A stretch of DNA of 33,950 nucleotides, from NCBI GenBank assembly GCA_020725675.1, contig DYEP01000170.1, forward strand, positions 1 through 33,950, given 5' to 3'. The notes beneath the pieces are model-generated. The model saw nothing but the letters and a program-made list of their open reading frames with translations, searched no databases and was not told where the DNA came from. Position numbers and translations under genes: made by a program. Of the stretch, positions 32,355-33,950 are shown in pieces; the first letter of the stretch is position 1; each line of letters starts with the position of its first letter. This DNA comes from Symbiobacterium sp. GTDB taxonomy: Bacteria; Bacillota; Sulfobacillia; DUSP01; DYEP01.

Positions 32355-33587
32355 ATGGGTAAGGTCGTCTTAGCGTATTCGGGAGGACTTGATACGTCTG
32401 TCTGTATCAAGTGGCTCGAGGATAAGTATGGGATGGAAGTCATCGCGCTCACTGCAGATGTCGGTGAGGGCAAAGACCTTGAGCTGATCAGGCAGAAAGC
32501 GCTGCAGGTGGGGGCTACCAGGTGCCACGTGGTAGACGCCAAGGCCGAGCTGGCGAAGAACTATATAGCTCCCAGCCTAAAGGCCAACGCGCTATACCAA
32601 AATGTGTATCCGCTTGCTTCAGCTCTGTCAAGGCCTCTGATCTCCAGGCTCCTCGTCCAGGTGGCTGAAATGGAAGGCGCCTCCGCTGTTGCGCACGGGT
32701 GCACAGGCAAGGGCAACGACCAGGTGCGATTCGACGTTTCGGTATCAGCGCTCAACCCAAGGCTGAAGGTGATCGCTCCCGTGCGGGAATGGCCCATGTC
32801 CAGGGAGGAAGAAATAGAGTATGCTCGCGAAAAGGGAATTCCCGTACCGGTTGGGAAGAAGAATCCGTACAGCATTGACGAGAACTTATGGGGACGGAGT
32901 ATAGAGTGCGGAGTCCTTGAGGACCCGTGGACTGAGCCCCCGTCCGAAGTATACAAGTGGACTGTGGACGTGGATAAGGCACCGGATACTCCAGAGTATA
33001 TCGAGATCGGATTTGAGAAAGGGCTACCCGTCAGCTTGAACGGCGAGCCTTACGACCTTGTAGACCTTATCTCGGAGCTGCAGGCGATTGGCGGAGCGCA
33101 CGGCGTAGGACGCATTGATCACATTGAAGACCGCCTGGTTGGGATAAAGTCCAGGGAAGTATATGAGGCTCCGGCTGCCACCATTCTCATTAATGCGCAT
33201 AAACAGCTGGAGAATTTCACACTGCCCAGAGAAGTACTTCAGTTCAAGCCCGCGGTGGAGCAGAAATTCTCAGAACTCGTTTACTTCGGCCTGTGGTATT
33301 CCCCGTTGAAACAGGCCATTGACGCGTTCATCGACTCCACACAGCAGGTCGTGACTGGTACTATCCGAGTGAAGCTATTCAAGGGTACGTGCACGGTGGT
33401 GGGCCGCAAGTCGCCTTATGCGATGTATAACCTGTCGCTAGCTACTTACGACAAGCACGATGTGTTTGATCATAAAGCTGCCAAAGGGTTCATTGACCTG
33501 TGGGGGCTTCCTACGAAGGTATTCGCTTCGATACATGACAATAAGGGGAAAATGAGCAACGAAATGCAGATCGCGGGAGGTAAGTAG
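32355..33587 (+). CDS. argG: Argininosuccinate synthase
   Basis: This 410-residue protein, the usual length, begins [16 protein letters not shown] with the ATP-pyrophosphatase SGGLDTS loop. Further family marks are [31 protein letters not shown] and the C-terminal [16 protein letters not shown]. It joins citrulline and aspartate with ATP to form argininosuccinate in arginine synthesis. The ATG has GAGGAGG 7 nt upstream. Its own promoter and ARG-like box separate it from the transporter operon. argH starts 2 nt after its stop, so the two are co-transcribed. Confidence 0.98.
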   Translation: MGKVVLAYSGGLDTSVCIKWLEDKYGMEVIALTADVGEGKDLELIRQKALQVGATRCHVVDAKAELAKNYIAPSLKANALYQNVYPLASALSRPLISRLLVQVAEMEGASAVAHGCTGKGNDQVRFDVSVSALNPRLKVIAPVREWPMSREEEIEYAREKGIPVPVGKKNPYSIDENLWGRSIECGVLEDPWTEPPSEVYKWTVDVDKAPDTPEYIEIGFEKGLPVSLNGEPYDLVDLISELQAIGGAHGVGRIDHIEDRLVGIKSREVYEAPAATILINAHKQLENFTLPREVLQFKPAVEQKFSELVYFGLWYSPLKQAIDAFIDSTQQVVTGTIRVKLFKGTCTVVGRKSPYAMYNLSLATYDKHDVFDHKAAKGFIDLWGLPTKVFASIHDNKGKMSNEMQIAGGK

Positions 33588-33589
33588 AG

Positions 33590-33950
33590 TTGTCCAAGCT
33601 GTGGGGTGGACGCTTTTCTCAAGACGGTGGTCAGAGAGCGGAGGAGTTCACCTCCTCCCTTTCTTTTGACAAGAGGCTCTCAAGGCAGGACATCCAGGGG
33701 AGCGAAGCCCACGCAAGGATGCTTGCTCGGCAGGGCATCATATCAGAAGAAGAGTGCGCACTCATACTGGGTGGATTAAGACAATGTCTCAAAGAGATCG
33801 AGCGCGGAGAATTCCCTTTCAGGCAGGAATTTGAGGATATACACCTGAACATCGAGCAACGACTTACGGAGCTCATAGGACCTGCAGGGAGAAAGCTTCA
33901 CACAGGCAGGAGCAGAAACGACAAGGTGGCGCTGGCCATGCACCTTTATA
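33590..33950 (+). CDS. argH: Argininosuccinate lyase (N-terminal part, cut by window end)
   Basis: About 120 residues are present before the right edge. The N-terminus SKLWGGRFSQ is diagnostic for ArgH, and the segment HTGRSRNDKVA carries the conserved SRND substrate-binding residues. The enzyme splits argininosuccinate to arginine and fumarate. The start is TTG at 33590, 9 nt behind GGGAGG inside the end of argG. A GC-rich hairpin with a pyrimidine tract lies within codons 17-23 (see findings). Confidence 0.95.
   Translation, partial: MSKLWGGRFSQDGGQRAEEFTSSLSFDKRLSRQDIQGSEAHARMLARQGIISEEECALILGGLRQCLKEIERGEFPFRQEFEDIHLNIEQRLTELIGPAGRKLHTGRSRNDKVALAMHLY

Noticed and set aside
1-33950. Mobile elements, prophage or CRISPR
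   Set aside because: No transposase, integrase, phage structural gene or regularly spaced repeat was found by reading.

Overview
The window looks like a chromosome segment from an anaerobic, Gram-positive-type (Bacillota-like) bacterium with moderately high GC. Signatures are a Clostridia-type ornithine fermentation cluster, bacillithiol genes, a YhaM-like nuclease, a G5/3D cell-wall protein, a PerR-like regulator next to a reverse rubrerythrin, and strong Shine-Dalgarno sequences. TTG starts are unusually common (about a dozen genes). The species cannot be named from the sequence. No insertion sequence, prophage, CRISPR array or rRNA was seen.

Region 1 (1-10460, + strand) is one tightly packed run of nine genes with gaps of 36 nt or less. 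It starts inside ortB and continues through oraS, oraE, a MutL/GlmL-type ATPase (orX) and ornithine racemase (orr), the oxidative D-ornithine route. It then runs without a break into a MEMO1-AMMECR1 fusion, its partner radical SAM enzyme, ornithine carbamoyltransferase and a predicted P-loop GTPase of the COG2403 / cyclic 2,3-diphosphoglycerate synthetase-like type. A hairpin terminator follows. Ornithine is the common substrate of the outer genes; the role of the AmmeMemoRadiSam and COG2403 genes is unknown.

Region 2 (10633-14007, + strand) holds a membrane glycosyltransferase 2 with a large internal insertion, a second COG2403 paralogue and a half-size UPF0016/GDT1-type cation transporter.

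Region 3 (13993-18555, - strand) is a redox and metal-stress block. It has a membrane zinc-ribbon protein of unknown function, a cupin, reverse rubrerythrin, a PerR-like Fur protein, a ferredoxin, an Rrf2 regulator with three cysteines, tRNA-Arg(CCG) and a HAD phosphatase. rbr and the PerR-like gene share a near-identical palindromic upstream element.

Region 4 (18692-26305, mixed strands) holds a DUF1893 protein, an M20 amidohydrolase, a UPF0316 membrane protein, a membrane M28 peptidase, divergent bshB1 and bshA (bacillithiol), a TIM-barrel amidohydrolase, a G5-3D protein and a YdcZ-type permease. Convergent genes here overlap at their stops, and one overlap sits inside a perfect 10-bp inverted repeat.

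Region 5 (26476-33950, + strand) begins with what appears to be an archaemetzincin-like protease fused to a DUF523/TudS-like Fe-S desulfurase domain, the most unusual protein in the window. It is followed by a YhaM-like exonuclease, an oligopeptide-type ABC importer (binding lipoprotein and two permeases, no ATPase) and argG-argH. argG has a near-consensus promoter overlapped by an ArgR/AhrC-like box.
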